Numbered from the stretch's first letter, positions 26,021 to 34,501 are shown. The stretch is DNA of 64,000 bases from CAVTWY01 sp963738575 (GCA_963738575.1 CAVTWY010000001.1:1-64000), one strand, 5' to 3'. Notes: a model not told the origin generated them from the letters alone. A program made the numbers and translations.

Positions 26021-27121
26021 TTGCCTGAACCCTCAACCATCCCCCCACTGGAAGACTTCTGGTCCAACAGCGGCTGCAACACCTTGCAGGTAAACGAGCG
26101 CGGTTGGCTTACCCCCACGGACAACTACCTACGGCTGTACTTGGATCGACCCGAACTCGCCCTGGTGGACGAATCGTGCCCTGCCGAAAGAGCCCTGCAC
26201 GCCGCATTGACGAACGACCCCAGCCGCGTCGTTGCAACGGCCGAGCTCGACGCCATCAAAGACACCGACACCCGCGACAACTACCAACACTACTTGCACT
26301 TTCGCGACGCCCTGCTGGCCGCTGGTTCACTCGAAGCCTGGTACCTAGCCACCCTGCGCGCCGGCGTCGTCAACATGCCCCCGCTCTTCATGGACCTGGT
26401 GACGCAGGCATGCCTAAGTCGCGTGCTGGATGGCCTGGTTCACGACGGCGCTGGCGCCCGCGTGGCCCGTGCGGCCGAGCTGCTGTTTCGCCCGCAGCGC
26501 ATCCACCTTCAAGACGGCCAAGTACTCAGTGGCGACCTGACCGTGCTCGACCTGCTCAAAGAAACGGGTGGCCTGGGCGACCTGGGCCGCATGCTCACAC
26601 AAAGTGCCATGCCGCTCAAAGCCCTCAACCTCGAAGTGCTCGGCGACAACAACGCCCAACGCTACTGGCAACAAATGCAGCGGCACAACTTTTTGCTTGA
26701 TCTCACGCATGAAGTGAAGGCCGATCTAAGCCACGGCCTTATCTTCAAAATGACACGAGCCCAGTCGGGCCTGAACGCGCTGGCACGTGTGCTCGAAGCC
26801 TGGGTGCTGCACTTTTTGAGCGTCAAAGTGTCCATCAAGCCCGAGCAAAAGATTGACGATGCAAACTGGCGCTGGCACGTTGGGTTGGACGCTGAGTCAT
26901 CGGCGTTGCTCAACGATTTGTACCTGGATCGACCCGTCGACCCGCCCCGCATGCAGCGGCTGCTGAGCCTGTTTCGCCTGACGTTTCAAGACCCGAGCGA
27001 CATGCGGGCCGATGTGGCGGGAAAGCCGGTGTACTTGGCGCTGTCGATGACCACCGACAAGGTGGTGAAACTAAAGCCGCAGAACTTGCTGTTGAACCTA
27101 CCGTTGCATGGCCTGCATTGA
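26021..27121 (+). CDS. DUF6352 family protein
   Basis: 366 residues, soluble. The opening EDFWSNSGCNTLQVNERGWLTPTDNYLRLYLDRPELALV, then ARDNY-like DTRDNYQHYLHFRDALLAAGSLEAWYL and the late FRLTFQDPSDMRADVAGKPVYLAL match a conserved betaproteobacterial family of unknown function. The start is unusual: the frame has only a TTG at 26021 without SD and no ATG until residue 124, so TTG is chosen because homology begins within ten residues of it. Confidence 0.72.
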   Translation: MPEPSTIPPLEDFWSNSGCNTLQVNERGWLTPTDNYLRLYLDRPELALVDESCPAERALHAALTNDPSRVVATAELDAIKDTDTRDNYQHYLHFRDALLAAGSLEAWYLATLRAGVVNMPPLFMDLVTQACLSRVLDGLVHDGAGARVARAAELLFRPQRIHLQDGQVLSGDLTVLDLLKETGGLGDLGRMLTQSAMPLKALNLEVLGDNNAQRYWQQMQRHNFLLDLTHEVKADLSHGLIFKMTRAQSGLNALARVLEAWVLHFLSVKVSIKPEQKIDDANWRWHVGLDAESSALLNDLYLDRPVDPPRMQRLLSLFRLTFQDPSDMRADVAGKPVYLALSMTTDKVVKLKPQNLLLNLPLHGLH

Positions 27122-27197
27122 CTCGCATGCCTTCGTGATTGCCCTTTGATCAGTCGCATACTTGGGCACTTCACGTTGGCCACCCCAAAGAGCGCCC

Positions 27198-28343
27198 ATG
27201 ACCACTACCCAATTTCAAGTTCGTAAAAACCAACTGGCCAACACGCGCTTGGTCGACGTGCCCGACGTGCCCTTGCGTGAAGGCGAGGTGCGCGTGCGCG
27301 TCGAGCACTTTGCCTACACGTCCAACAACATCACCTACGCCGCCTTTGGTGACGCCATGCACTACTGGGACTTCTTTCCAGCTGCAGCGCAGCCAAGCGA
27401 CAGCGCCGACGACAACAAAGCTTGGGGCTGTGTGCCGGTTTGGGGTTTTGGCGTGGTGGTGCAATCGCGGCACGCCGACGTGGCGCAGGGCCAGCGGCTT
27501 TACGGTTACTGGCCCATGGCGACGCACGCCGTGCTGCAACCTGCGCACGTGTCGCCCCGGGGTTTTGCCGACGCTGCGCCGCATCGCGCTGCCCTGCACA
27601 GTGTCTACAACCAATACCTTTGCTGCGACGCTGACCCGATGTACACGCAAGGCAGCGAGGCCGAGCAGGCCTTGCTGCGCCCGCTGTTTTTGACAGCCTG
27701 GTTGATCGATGATTTCTTGGCCGACAACCAATATTTTGGTGCGTCGTTGGGTGCACCTGGCCACACGCGCGGGGTGATGCTCTTGTCGTCGGCCAGCAGC
27801 AAAACGGCCTACGCCACCGCAGCCCACCTTGCCAAACGGCCTGAGATCGAGGTGGTGGGCCTAACCTCACCCAGCAACGTTGCCTTTTGTGAGAGCCTGG
27901 GTGTTTACAGCCGCATCCTCACCTACGAGCAATTGGACAAACTGCCCGAAGGCACGCCCTGTGTGTACGTTGACTTTGCAGGCAATGGCGCATTGCGCCG
28001 TGCCATTCACAGCCGCTTTGCCAGTCTGGCCTACAGCTGCTCCATCGGCGGCACGCACGTTGAGCAACTGGCGGGCAGCCGCGATTTGGCGGGCCCCAAG
28101 CCTGTGTTGTTCTTCGCGCCAGCACAAGCCAAAAAGCGCAGCACCGAATGGGGTGCTGCGGCGTTCAACCAGCGGCTGGTGGCGGCGTGGCAAGCGTTTT
28201 GCAGCGTGGCCAGCAACCCAGCCTCGCCCTGGCTGCTTGTCCAGCGACACGTTGGGGCGCCTGCGGTGCAGGCTGCCCACGCCACGGTGCTGGGGGGCAA
28301 GGGCGACCCCCGGCTGGGGCACATGCTGACGCTGGTGGGGTGA
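27198..28343 (+). CDS. DUF2855 family protein
   Basis: 381 residues from the ATG at 27198; an in-frame start 12 codons earlier lacks support. Motifs of the family are EGEVRVRVEHFAYTSNNITYAAFGDAMHYWDFFPA, VPVWGFGVV, LFLTAWLIDDFL and VMLLSSASSKTAYATAAHLA. The overall layout recalls zinc-free medium-chain dehydrogenase/reductases (QRVRV-type N-domain and a Rossmann-like second half), but no reaction is established. It stands alone on the plus strand, converging on the VF530 gene. Confidence 0.82.
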   Translation: MTTTQFQVRKNQLANTRLVDVPDVPLREGEVRVRVEHFAYTSNNITYAAFGDAMHYWDFFPAAAQPSDSADDNKAWGCVPVWGFGVVVQSRHADVAQGQRLYGYWPMATHAVLQPAHVSPRGFADAAPHRAALHSVYNQYLCCDADPMYTQGSEAEQALLRPLFLTAWLIDDFLADNQYFGASLGAPGHTRGVMLLSSASSKTAYATAAHLAKRPEIEVVGLTSPSNVAFCESLGVYSRILTYEQLDKLPEGTPCVYVDFAGNGALRRAIHSRFASLAYSCSIGGTHVEQLAGSRDLAGPKPVLFFAPAQAKKRSTEWGAAAFNQRLVAAWQAFCSVASNPASPWLLVQRHVGAPAVQAAHATVLGGKGDPRLGHMLTLVG

Positions 28344-28362
28344 CGTGCCCCACGCCACCCAA

Positions 28363-28625
28363 CTAGGGCCGCGTGCCGCTTTTGACTTGGCGCCGAACGT
28401 CGCGCAGCATGAAGAGGTAAAGCCCTTCAACCTTCTCGCGCGCCCATGGCGTCTTGCGCAAGAACTTCAAGCTCGACGCCACGCTGGGGTCACTGCTGAA
28501 ACAACGAAGCGGAATGCGCAGGGCCAACCCTGCCAACCAAAGTACGCCTCAAGGTCCGTGACAATCTGCTCCAGTGTCACGCCGTGCAAAGGGTTGCGGG
28601 GCTGATGGGCGGGGTGGACGGTCAA
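28363..28625 (-). CDS. VF530 family DNA-binding protein, frameshifted
   Basis: Too broken to appear as one open frame. Read on the minus strand from a TTG at 28625 it gives HQPRNPLHGVTLEQIVTDLEAYFGWQG; after losing one base at about 28528 the next frame gives LALRIPLRCFSSDPSVAS and SLKFLRKTPWAREKVEGLYL, to TAG at 28363. Together these are a typical VF530 protein of about 85 residues (small helical DNA-binding fold). Restoring a fourth G in the GGG run after CAG mends the frame, so a homopolymer sequencing error is as likely as real decay. An ATG at 28630 is out of frame; the true start is unclear. Confidence 0.75.
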
Positions 28626-28684
28626 GTCATGTCTCGATTCTGGACGCAGATGGGTGGTGCAAGAACGGAGTGTTTGCCCAAGTC

Positions 28685-28710
28685 AAAAAAAAGGCCCCCG
28701 AAGGAGCCTT
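28685..28710 (-). terminator. Rho-independent terminator after the RRM gene
   Basis: On the minus strand AAGGCTCC, a short loop with TTCGG and GGGGCCTT are followed by a run of eight T. It lies 27 bases beyond the RRM stop and ends that transcript. Confidence 0.75.
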
Positions 28711-28736
28711 GGTTTCTGACGGGCTAGAAAGCCAGA

Positions 28737-29087
28737 TCAGTAGCCGCCACGGCCACCGCCGCCGCCGCCGTAGCCGCCGCCACCACCGCTGCGGCCACCG
28801 CCGCCACCGCCGTAGCCACCGCCGCCACCCGAACGCTCTTCGCGTGGGCGGGCTTCGTTGACAACCAAGGCGCGGCCGTCAATCGACTGGCCGTTCATGC
28901 CTTTGATGGCCGCTTGGCCAGCTTCGGCTGAGCCCATTTCGACGAAGCCGAAACCTTTGGAGCGGCCGCTGTCGCGGTCCATCATGACTTTGGCCGAAGT
29001 GACCGAGCCAAAAGCGCCGAAGGCTTCTTGCAAGCTTTGATCGGTGACCGAGTAGGCCAGGTTACCAACGTAGAGTCTTTGTGACAT
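28737..29087 (-). CDS. glycine-rich RRM RNA-binding protein
   Basis: 116 residues. Residues 1-78 are one RNA recognition motif with RNP2 (LYVGNLAY) and RNP1 (KGFGFVEM) intact; residues 87-116 are almost only Gly with Tyr and Arg (GGGGGYGGG repeats). Such proteins bind single-stranded RNA and are often cold induced in cyanobacteria and betaproteobacteria. The start at 29087 is chosen because the RRM begins at residue 3; an earlier in-frame ATG would add 14 residues. AAGG lies about nine bases upstream. Its neighbour is infA, 95 bases away on the same strand, which fits a cold/translation role. Confidence 0.9.
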   Translation of the reverse strand: MSQRLYVGNLAYSVTDQSLQEAFGAFGSVTSAKVMMDRDSGRSKGFGFVEMGSAEAGQAAIKGMNGQSIDGRALVVNEARPREERSGGGGGYGGGGGGRSGGGGGYGGGGGGRGGY

Positions 29088-29182
29088 GAGAAATTGCCTT
29101 TCAAGCAAGTAGAAATGCGCTTGACTCAAAGTTGAGTCGTGCGCTTGTGAGGATTCGTTTGAGGTTGTTGAATACCCAACGC

Positions 29183-29449
29183 TTATCGCGTTGGGCGCGT
29201 GTTGGGTCGAGGTGCGCTGCCCGTTCGTGGCTCGAGGTGCCGGAACGTGATGCGTCCTTTGGACAGGTCATAAGGTGAAAGCTCGAGCGCGACCTTGTCG
29301 CCGGCCAAGATGCGGATGTGGTGCTTGCGCATGCGGCCTGAGGTGTAAGCCACCAGGCTGTGCCCGTTTTCCAAGACCACACGAAACCGTGAATCCGGCA
29401 GAACCTCTTCCACCAACCCTTGGGTTTCGATCAGATCTTCTTTGGCCAT
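29183..29449 (-). CDS. infA: translation initiation factor IF-1 (second copy type)
   Basis: 88 residues starting MAKEDLIETQGLVEEVLPDSRFRV; the OB fold continues with LENGHSLVAYTSGRMRKHHIRILAGDKV and LSPYDLSKGRITFRH. IF-1 binds the ribosomal A site during initiation. It is longer than the usual 72 residues by a basic, Pro/Arg-rich tail (EPRTGSAPRPNTRPTR). It is not in a ribosomal protein operon, so it is likely the extra IF-1 paralogue common in Burkholderiales. It lies 16 bases after the 80-residue gene on the same strand. Confidence 0.93.
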   Translation of the reverse strand: MAKEDLIETQGLVEEVLPDSRFRVVLENGHSLVAYTSGRMRKHHIRILAGDKVALELSPYDLSKGRITFRHLEPRTGSAPRPNTRPTR

Positions 29450-29465
29450 GCGTGGGGTCTCCAGT

Positions 29466-29708
29466 TCAATGCAGGGGGCGGGACGCTGTGCGGCGAAGCC
29501 ATTGCATCCCTTGTTGGACCGCGTAGCGACGGGCGCCTTCGCGGGTGTCAAAGCGTGCCACAAAACGAAACACGCGGTCGTGGGTGGCGCGGCCGGCGCC
29601 GCTGCGAATCGAGACGGACGAGGTGTAGTTGCCAGCGTCGGTTAATTGGGTAAGCGGTGAGACAAGGTACTTGCCCACTGAAATGGTTTTTTCGTGATGA
29701 ATGGTCAT
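29466..29708 (-). CDS. small conserved protein of unknown function upstream of infA
   Basis: 80 residues from the ATG at 29708. It reads as a small beta-rich domain (EKTISVGKYLVSPLTQLTDAGNYTSSVSIRSG) followed by RVFRFVARFDTREGARRYAVQQGMQWL, a Phe/Tyr-rich end with a helix; this is the layout of short surface-binding or RNA-handling domains, but no family was recognised. It is separated from infA by 16 bases, so the two are probably cotranscribed. Confidence 0.65.
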   Translation of the reverse strand: MTIHHEKTISVGKYLVSPLTQLTDAGNYTSSVSIRSGAGRATHDRVFRFVARFDTREGARRYAVQQGMQWLRRTASRPLH

Positions 29709-30081
29709 GAATGGCGCGAGGCTGCTCGTTGAGCCCGAAGCGCAAGAATCGAAGAGAAATTGCCTGCCCACAACGGGGGAGGGACTGTGGTGACGTTTGA
29801 TAACGTGTACCGGTGCTGGGCCCCAAAATTTAAAGGGACCCTGAATGGCGCTCGCCGCTGGAGAGGCAGACGACCCGCGGACCGGTGAGAACAGTCGGAA
29901 GAGGTTTGGCACACCGCAGCCTTGTAAGACCTTGGGACCCTGTCATGCAACAAATACCGCGTCAGAGAGCAGACACACGGCAATTGGCAGAGATTGTACG
30001 CTTTTTGGGTTGGGTGTGGGGAAAGATCGCTCTTTGTGGTCCCCAAGGGTGTCTTTTGTGGTTTGGATCCTCGAAAGGGGC
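29709..30081. other. gene-free stretch upstream of the infA group
   Basis: 373 bases between the 80-residue gene and the J-domain gene. It must hold the promoter of the minus-strand infA group, but no confident boxes were found. It was read for 6S, SRP, tmRNA and RNase P signatures on both strands and none matched. Open frames across it look like noise. Confidence 0.4.
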
Positions 30082-31302
30082 CTAGTTTCGGCGCCTCGGC
30101 CGCTTTGGCGGGCGCTGGGCTTCGCCCGCCAACATCGACTCGATATCGTCCCAGTCGGGCTCATCGTCGATCAAAACCAAGGTGTCGATCAAGGCGGGGC
30201 AAAGCTTGACGTTTTGCAACACCGGGATGTCTTTTAGCAGTTCGGCAGCCCCTCGCTTCACTTCCTTGGCTTCTTGCGACACATGCGCCACCAACGTGCC
30301 AAGCTCTGGCATCGGCCCACGGGGCCCCAAGTGCATGGCGTGGCGGATGGGGGCTTCGGCTGCCGCAACCTGGGCTCTGAGCGATTGCTGTTGCTCTTTC
30401 AGCACCTGACAAAAGAGCTTCAAGTGGGCGTCGCTGGCTTGTGTCAACGACGCTCGATCGGCTTGCAACAACGACATCTGCAGCGACAGCAACTGTTGCA
30501 GGTCGCCGTCTGCATAGGCTTTGTTGACTTGCTGCATCCAGTGCGTTTTACGGGTGCGCACGTCTGGGTCGGGCTCCCGGTCGGGGTGCAGGCTGCTGGC
30601 CAACTTGCGGTAGACGTCGCGGATCGATTGGCTGGCTTGGGCTTTGGCTTGCGCCAGTTTGGCGGCGGCCTTGGACTCGTGCCCGTGGGTTTGGCTGCGG
30701 CGCCGCTGCGTGCCAGCTTGCGCTTGGGCCTCCAACTGGGCCTGCATCTTCCGCAGTGCACTTTCCACGTCGTGGATGGCGTCGCCTTGCATGGCTTCTT
30801 CGCCCACCAGACCCTGCATCAGCGACTGCGCGAAGTCGACGTCCAACGCTTGCATTTCCTCAACTGTCAACTCGCTGTAGCGGTCGTGAATGGTGACCAG
30901 ATCCTTGTCGTCCATCTCGTCCAGCAAATCGTCAACCATGCTCACCACAAACGCCGCCAAATGCTCGTGGCGCCGACGGCTGAGGCGCTGCGTCTTGGGC
31001 AACCTGGATTGGCCCTGCAACACAGCGTCGGCGGCGATTGCCCAATCGCGCCGCGCTGACAACAGCTTGCGCCAAGCGGGCTCGAACATCTTGGCCACAT
31101 GCGATTGGTAGTCCTGGCGCAGGGCTTCGGTGTCCACCAGCCTTTGGCGAAGCTGTTCGACACTGGCGCTCAGGGTGTTGAATTCGCGCTGTTGGCGGGT
31201 CAGCGGCCCAGCAGTGGGTGCCACCACGGCCACGGCAAGACCGCGTGCATCGCCTTGGGGCGTTTCGATCGAAAACAAACTGGCTTGTTGAGGGGTACGC
31301 AT
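30082..31302 (-). CDS. J-domain protein with internal J motif
   Basis: 406 residues, cytoplasmic. A long helical, partly coiled-coil first half (about 35-225) is followed by a J-like segment: IRDVYRKLASSLHPDREPDPD (HPD at about 239-241) and HWMQQVNKAYADGDLQQLLSL. The HPD tripeptide is what stimulates DnaK ATPase. Most J proteins have the domain at an end; here it is central and lacks a typical helix I start, so it is probably a specialised co-chaperone. The C-terminus is acidic then basic (DDEPDWDDIES, PPKRPRRR). No partner gene is adjacent. Confidence 0.75.
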   Translation of the reverse strand: MRTPQQASLFSIETPQGDARGLAVAVVAPTAGPLTRQQREFNTLSASVEQLRQRLVDTEALRQDYQSHVAKMFEPAWRKLLSARRDWAIAADAVLQGQSRLPKTQRLSRRRHEHLAAFVVSMVDDLLDEMDDKDLVTIHDRYSELTVEEMQALDVDFAQSLMQGLVGEEAMQGDAIHDVESALRKMQAQLEAQAQAGTQRRRSQTHGHESKAAAKLAQAKAQASQSIRDVYRKLASSLHPDREPDPDVRTRKTHWMQQVNKAYADGDLQQLLSLQMSLLQADRASLTQASDAHLKLFCQVLKEQQQSLRAQVAAAEAPIRHAMHLGPRGPMPELGTLVAHVSQEAKEVKRGAAELLKDIPVLQNVKLCPALIDTLVLIDDEPDWDDIESMLAGEAQRPPKRPRRRN

Positions 31303-31451
31303 GGGACGGGCGAATTGTCGCCCCGAACGTCATGGGCAGCCTTGCGCTGCCCACCAATAACGCCCATCCACAACGCCCACCCAGCGCCAAGCCGTACCAT
31401 GCCGCTGCTGCGTTCAAGTGGCAATCGCCCGTTTGCCTATCGACAGCCGCC

Positions 31452-32402
31452 ATGCAACCCGCACAAACCGCCGACCATCGCCGCCACCAATGGGCGCTCG
31501 CCATGTTGTGGGTCATCCCGGCCCTATGGTCGTCCAACTACATCATTGCGCGCGCCGCCGAAGGCGTGATCGCACCGCACGTGTTGGCCTCGGGGCGGTG
31601 GGCCTTTGCGTTGTTGCTGATGGTGCCTTTTGTTTGGCGTGATCGTGCCAGCATCGCCAGCGCGTGGCGCATCGAATGGCGCCAGTGCTTGGTGCTGGGG
31701 GCGCTGGGCATGTGGATCTGCGGGGCCTTTGTGTACATCGGGGCGCAAACCACCACTGCCACCAACATCGGATTGATTTACGCCGTGGGGCCTGTGGGCA
31801 TCGCGTTGGCAAGCCGTTGGCTCTTGAACGAGCGAATCACCTCGCTGCAAGTGGGCGCCATGGGGATGGCGTTGTTGGGCGTGCTGGTGGTGATTGCCAA
31901 AGGCAACCTGGCGGGTCTGATGCAGGCGAAGTTCGTCGCTGGTGACGTGTGGCTGCTGGTGGCCTGTGCGTCGTGGATCGCGTACTCCATCTTGTTGCAG
32001 CGATGGTCGTCGGCGTTGGGGCCACGACAACGCTTGGCATGCATCACGGCGGGTGGGTTGCTGGTGCTGTTGCCCTTCACGCTGCTGGAGGCGGCCCTGC
32101 AACCAGCACTGCCGTGGTCGTGGAAAGGTGGGGCGCTGATTGTGTTGGCGGGGGTGTTGCCCGGTTTTTTATCGTATCAAGGCTACGCACTGATTCTGCG
32201 TGAGCTGGGTGCCACGCGCAGCAGCTTGATGCTTTACCTGGCGCCGGTGTACGGCGCCGTCAATGCTTGGTGGCTGCTGGGCGAGGTGCCGCAGTGGTTT
32301 CATTTGCTTGGGGCGGCGCTGATCTTGCCCAGCATTCGCTTGGCCACGAAAGGCGTGGCGCGTTCACCCCGCGCCGCCGTGCGGCCCGCGTCAACCGACT
32401 GA
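31452..32402 (+). CDS. DMT/EamA family membrane transporter
   Basis: 316 residues from the ATG at 31452; the frame is open upstream but the added residues are not membrane-like. Ten membrane helices in two EamA repeats are visible, with ALWSSNYIIARAAEGVIAPHVLASGRWAFA in the first and IAYSILLQRWSS in the second. The family exports amino acids, nucleosides or other metabolites; the substrate is unknown. Its last 12 bases overlap the end of the convergent HAD gene. Confidence 0.88.
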   Translation: MQPAQTADHRRHQWALAMLWVIPALWSSNYIIARAAEGVIAPHVLASGRWAFALLLMVPFVWRDRASIASAWRIEWRQCLVLGALGMWICGAFVYIGAQTTTATNIGLIYAVGPVGIALASRWLLNERITSLQVGAMGMALLGVLVVIAKGNLAGLMQAKFVAGDVWLLVACASWIAYSILLQRWSSALGPRQRLACITAGGLLVLLPFTLLEAALQPALPWSWKGGALIVLAGVLPGFLSYQGYALILRELGATRSSLMLYLAPVYGAVNAWWLLGEVPQWFHLLGAALILPSIRLATKGVARSPRAAVRPASTD

Positions 32403-33092
32403 AAGCAGCTCGCGCTTCAAGTCGTCAAACCCGTCCACCACGTGGTGGTAATCCATGTTGGGGTTGGGGTCGGGCGGGCCCTCGGGCCCCCACTCTTGAG
32501 GGCGTCGAACAAAGGCCGTGTTGAACCCAGCAGCGTGCGCCGCATTGAGGTCAAAATTGTGGCATGCCACCATCAAAATTTGTGCGGGCTCGAGGTTAAG
32601 CAATGCCGCCGCCTTGGTGTAAGCCAGGGGGTTGGGTTTGTAAACCCCTAACATCTCGCAAGAAATGACGGCATCCCACACGATGCCGTTGCGTCGCGAC
32701 ACGTCCACCACCAGCGCGGTGGGCAGCATGGTGAACGACACCACCGGCACGTGGGCGTGCAAGGCGGCCAAAGCGGGGGCAAAGTCGGGCCATGCCCGCA
32801 GCCGGTGCCACACACGCCACAGCTCGGTGCGCTTTGCGCTGCCGAGCGTTGGCAGCGCAAAGTGCGTGATGGCTTCGTCCAGCGCGCGCAAGTGCACGTC
32901 GTCCATGTTGAAGCTGGGGTTGACTTGCCCGACGATGCCTTTCATGGTGCGCCGACGCCAGTCGTTGACGAAGGCATGCACGTCCAGGCCACGATCGGCC
33001 CAGTCGGCGACGCCGACCACCTCAGCCACGATCGAGCCGTGCCAGTCAAGCACAGTGCCACCGGTGTCGAAGGCGAGGGCTTGGTATTTCAT
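32391..33092 (-). CDS. HAD family hydrolase (haloacid dehalogenase type II-like)
   Basis: 233 residues from the ATG at 33092. Motif I reads ALAFDTGGTVLDW, where the first Asp is kept but Thr/Gly replace the usual DxD second Asp; motif II is VVSFTMLPT; motif III holds EMLGVYKPNPLAYTKAAALL (conserved Lys); motif IV is MVACHNFDLNAAHAAGFNTAFVRRP. These fit 2-haloacid dehalogenase relatives that act on small organic acids. The missing second Asp argues for a dehalogenase-like rather than phosphatase role. An in-frame upstream stretch is described separately. Confidence 0.85.
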   Translation of the reverse strand: MKYQALAFDTGGTVLDWHGSIVAEVVGVADWADRGLDVHAFVNDWRRRTMKGIVGQVNPSFNMDDVHLRALDEAITHFALPTLGSAKRTELWRVWHRLRAWPDFAPALAALHAHVPVVSFTMLPTALVVDVSRRNGIVWDAVISCEMLGVYKPNPLAYTKAAALLNLEPAQILMVACHNFDLNAAHAAGFNTAFVRRPQEWGPEGPPDPNPNMDYHHVVDGFDDLKRELLSVG

Positions 33093-33143
33093 GGTGTGTT
33101 GGGGCAAAGCCCGCGCGCCAGCGCCAACGATGCCAATTTTCAT
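33093..33143 (-). pseudogene. short Rossmann-fold start fused in frame to the HAD gene
   Basis: Directly upstream and in frame with the HAD gene an ATG at 33143 opens MKIGIVGAGARALPQHT. MKIGIVGAGA is the classic N-terminus of an NAD(P)-binding protein such as a ketopantoate reductase. The rest of such a gene is absent, so this looks like the scar of a deletion that joined the first ten codons of a lost gene to the spacer before the HAD gene. It could be translated as an N-terminal extension. Confidence 0.45.
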
Positions 33144-33279
33144 GCTGCGATCATGCAACAGTTGAGGGCGATCGAACGCGCAAGTCGGGTGCAAAAGCCA
33201 CCGCGCTGACCAACAAAAAGCGGGCGGATCGCCAACGTCTTGGATAATGCTGGGTTAGACCTCTTTCAAAGGACCCATC

Positions 33280-33441
33280 GTGGGCAACAAAATCGTTACC
33301 GAAGCCGACGCCAAAGCCACCAAGCCGCTGGAGGGCGCACAGCCTCTGCGCCAAGGTGCTGGCCAACAAGTCAGCCGTGCCCGTGGCACGCATACCCGCA
33401 GCAAAAAGAACCCAGGCAAGCGCGCCCATCAAGGACGTTGA
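33280..33441 (+). CDS. small basic protein of unknown function
   Basis: 53 residues, too short for usual listings. The GTG at 33280 follows a good SD (AAAGGA, 33268-33273) by six bases. The product is strongly basic: MGNKIVTEADAKATKPLEG followed by a Gln/Arg-rich stretch (RQGAGQQVSRARGTHTRSKK) and NPGKRAHQGR. It resembles in character the short disordered basic tails of ribosome- or nucleic-acid-binding proteins. No homologue was recalled. Start and SD make a real gene likely. Confidence 0.55.
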   Translation: MGNKIVTEADAKATKPLEGAQPLRQGAGQQVSRARGTHTRSKKNPGKRAHQGR

Positions 33442-33547
33442 ATCAGCAGGCACGCCTCGCCACAGGCGCTGTGGCGATGCTTTGCGTGCTGTTGTTTGGG
33501 CGGCAAATGCCTTGGCAGGCCCTGCGGCCGTGGCGCGAGAGACCTGC

Positions 33548-34501
33548 TTAGGCTGCGGCCAGGCCGCGAGGCCCCATCTGTTGGATTTCTTCACGCTTGG
33601 GCAAATCAGCGCCCCGGCGTGAGCATGTCATGGCAGCAGCCGACGACGCAAACGACATCACTTCGCTCAACGCAGAAGCTGTAAGTTTGCGCACACTTAG
33701 CATGTCGAGGGCGTCACGCTCAGCCAGGGCTGTCAGCAGGGCCGCCTGAAACGAATCGCCAGCCCCGACCGTGTCAACCACCGTGGCTTGGCGTGCATGC
33801 GACACCACGTGGTGGGATGGCGTCCAGGCCAGTGCACCATCGCGGCCACGCGTGACAACCACCAGCGATACCCCGTCGTCTAGCCACTCGCGCGCGGCTT
33901 TGTAGGGGTCTAGACCGGGCGCCATCAGCTCGAGGTCTTCGGCGCTGATTTTGAGGATGTGCGTGAAGGGCAACATGGCAATCAATGCCTGGCGCCAGCG
34001 CTCAAGGTCGGGCTCAACGGTGAGCCGCACGTTGGGGTCGTAAGAGATCAGGGCGCGTTCGTGCTCACGCGCTGCCAGGGCGCGCAGGGTCGAGGCCACG
34101 GGTTCCACCACCATGGCATACGAGCCAAACTGGTAGGCCTTGGCGACGGGCACCTTGCCCAGTGTGTCGATGGTTAACTGGCGATCGGCGCCGTTGTCGC
34201 CGTGAAACGCATAGGTTGGAACGCCTTCGGCATCCAACTCGACCATGCTGACGGTGGTGGGGGCATGCGGCCGCACCACGGCATCGGTGTTCACCCCTTC
34301 GTCCTGGAGCCCGCGCACCAAGCGCGCGCCCATCGGGCCGTCAGAGATGCCACTAAAAAACGACACGGCTTGGCCCATCCGTGCCAAGCCCACCGCCACG
34401 TTGAATGGAGAGCCACCCATGCGCGCATCGAGGGTCATGCCTGTGGCGCTATCTTGGCCAGGAAAGACATCCATCAGCGCTTCACCACTTACAACGATCA
34501 T
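33548..34501 (-). CDS. PfkB family sugar kinase (fructokinase type)
   Basis: 317 residues of the ribokinase/PfkB family. The N-terminal sugar-site motif is GEALMDVFPG with MGGSPFNVAVGLARMGQAVSF following, and the signature with the catalytic Asp is VVDTVGAGDSFQAALLTAL (near 245). It phosphorylates a hexose, by context fructose, using ATP. It is divergent from the frcBCA operon across a shared 328-base control region, the same pairing of transporter and kinase known for frc loci. Confidence 0.88.
   Translation of the reverse strand: MIVVSGEALMDVFPGQDSATGMTLDARMGGSPFNVAVGLARMGQAVSFFSGISDGPMGARLVRGLQDEGVNTDAVVRPHAPTTVSMVELDAEGVPTYAFHGDNGADRQLTIDTLGKVPVAKAYQFGSYAMVVEPVASTLRALAAREHERALISYDPNVRLTVEPDLERWRQALIAMLPFTHILKISAEDLELMAPGLDPYKAAREWLDDGVSLVVVTRGRDGALAWTPSHHVVSHARQATVVDTVGAGDSFQAALLTALAERDALDMLSVRKLTASALSEVMSFASSAAAMTCSRRGADLPKREEIQQMGPRGLAAA

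Noticed and set aside
29709..30081. Possible structured RNA (6S, SRP, RNase P or tmRNA) upstream of the infA group
   Set aside because: None of the conserved core sequences of these RNAs was found on either strand.
29845..30237. Plus-strand open frame between the infA group and the J-domain gene
   Set aside because: It overlaps the end of the J-domain gene, has no SD and its product has no domain-like character.
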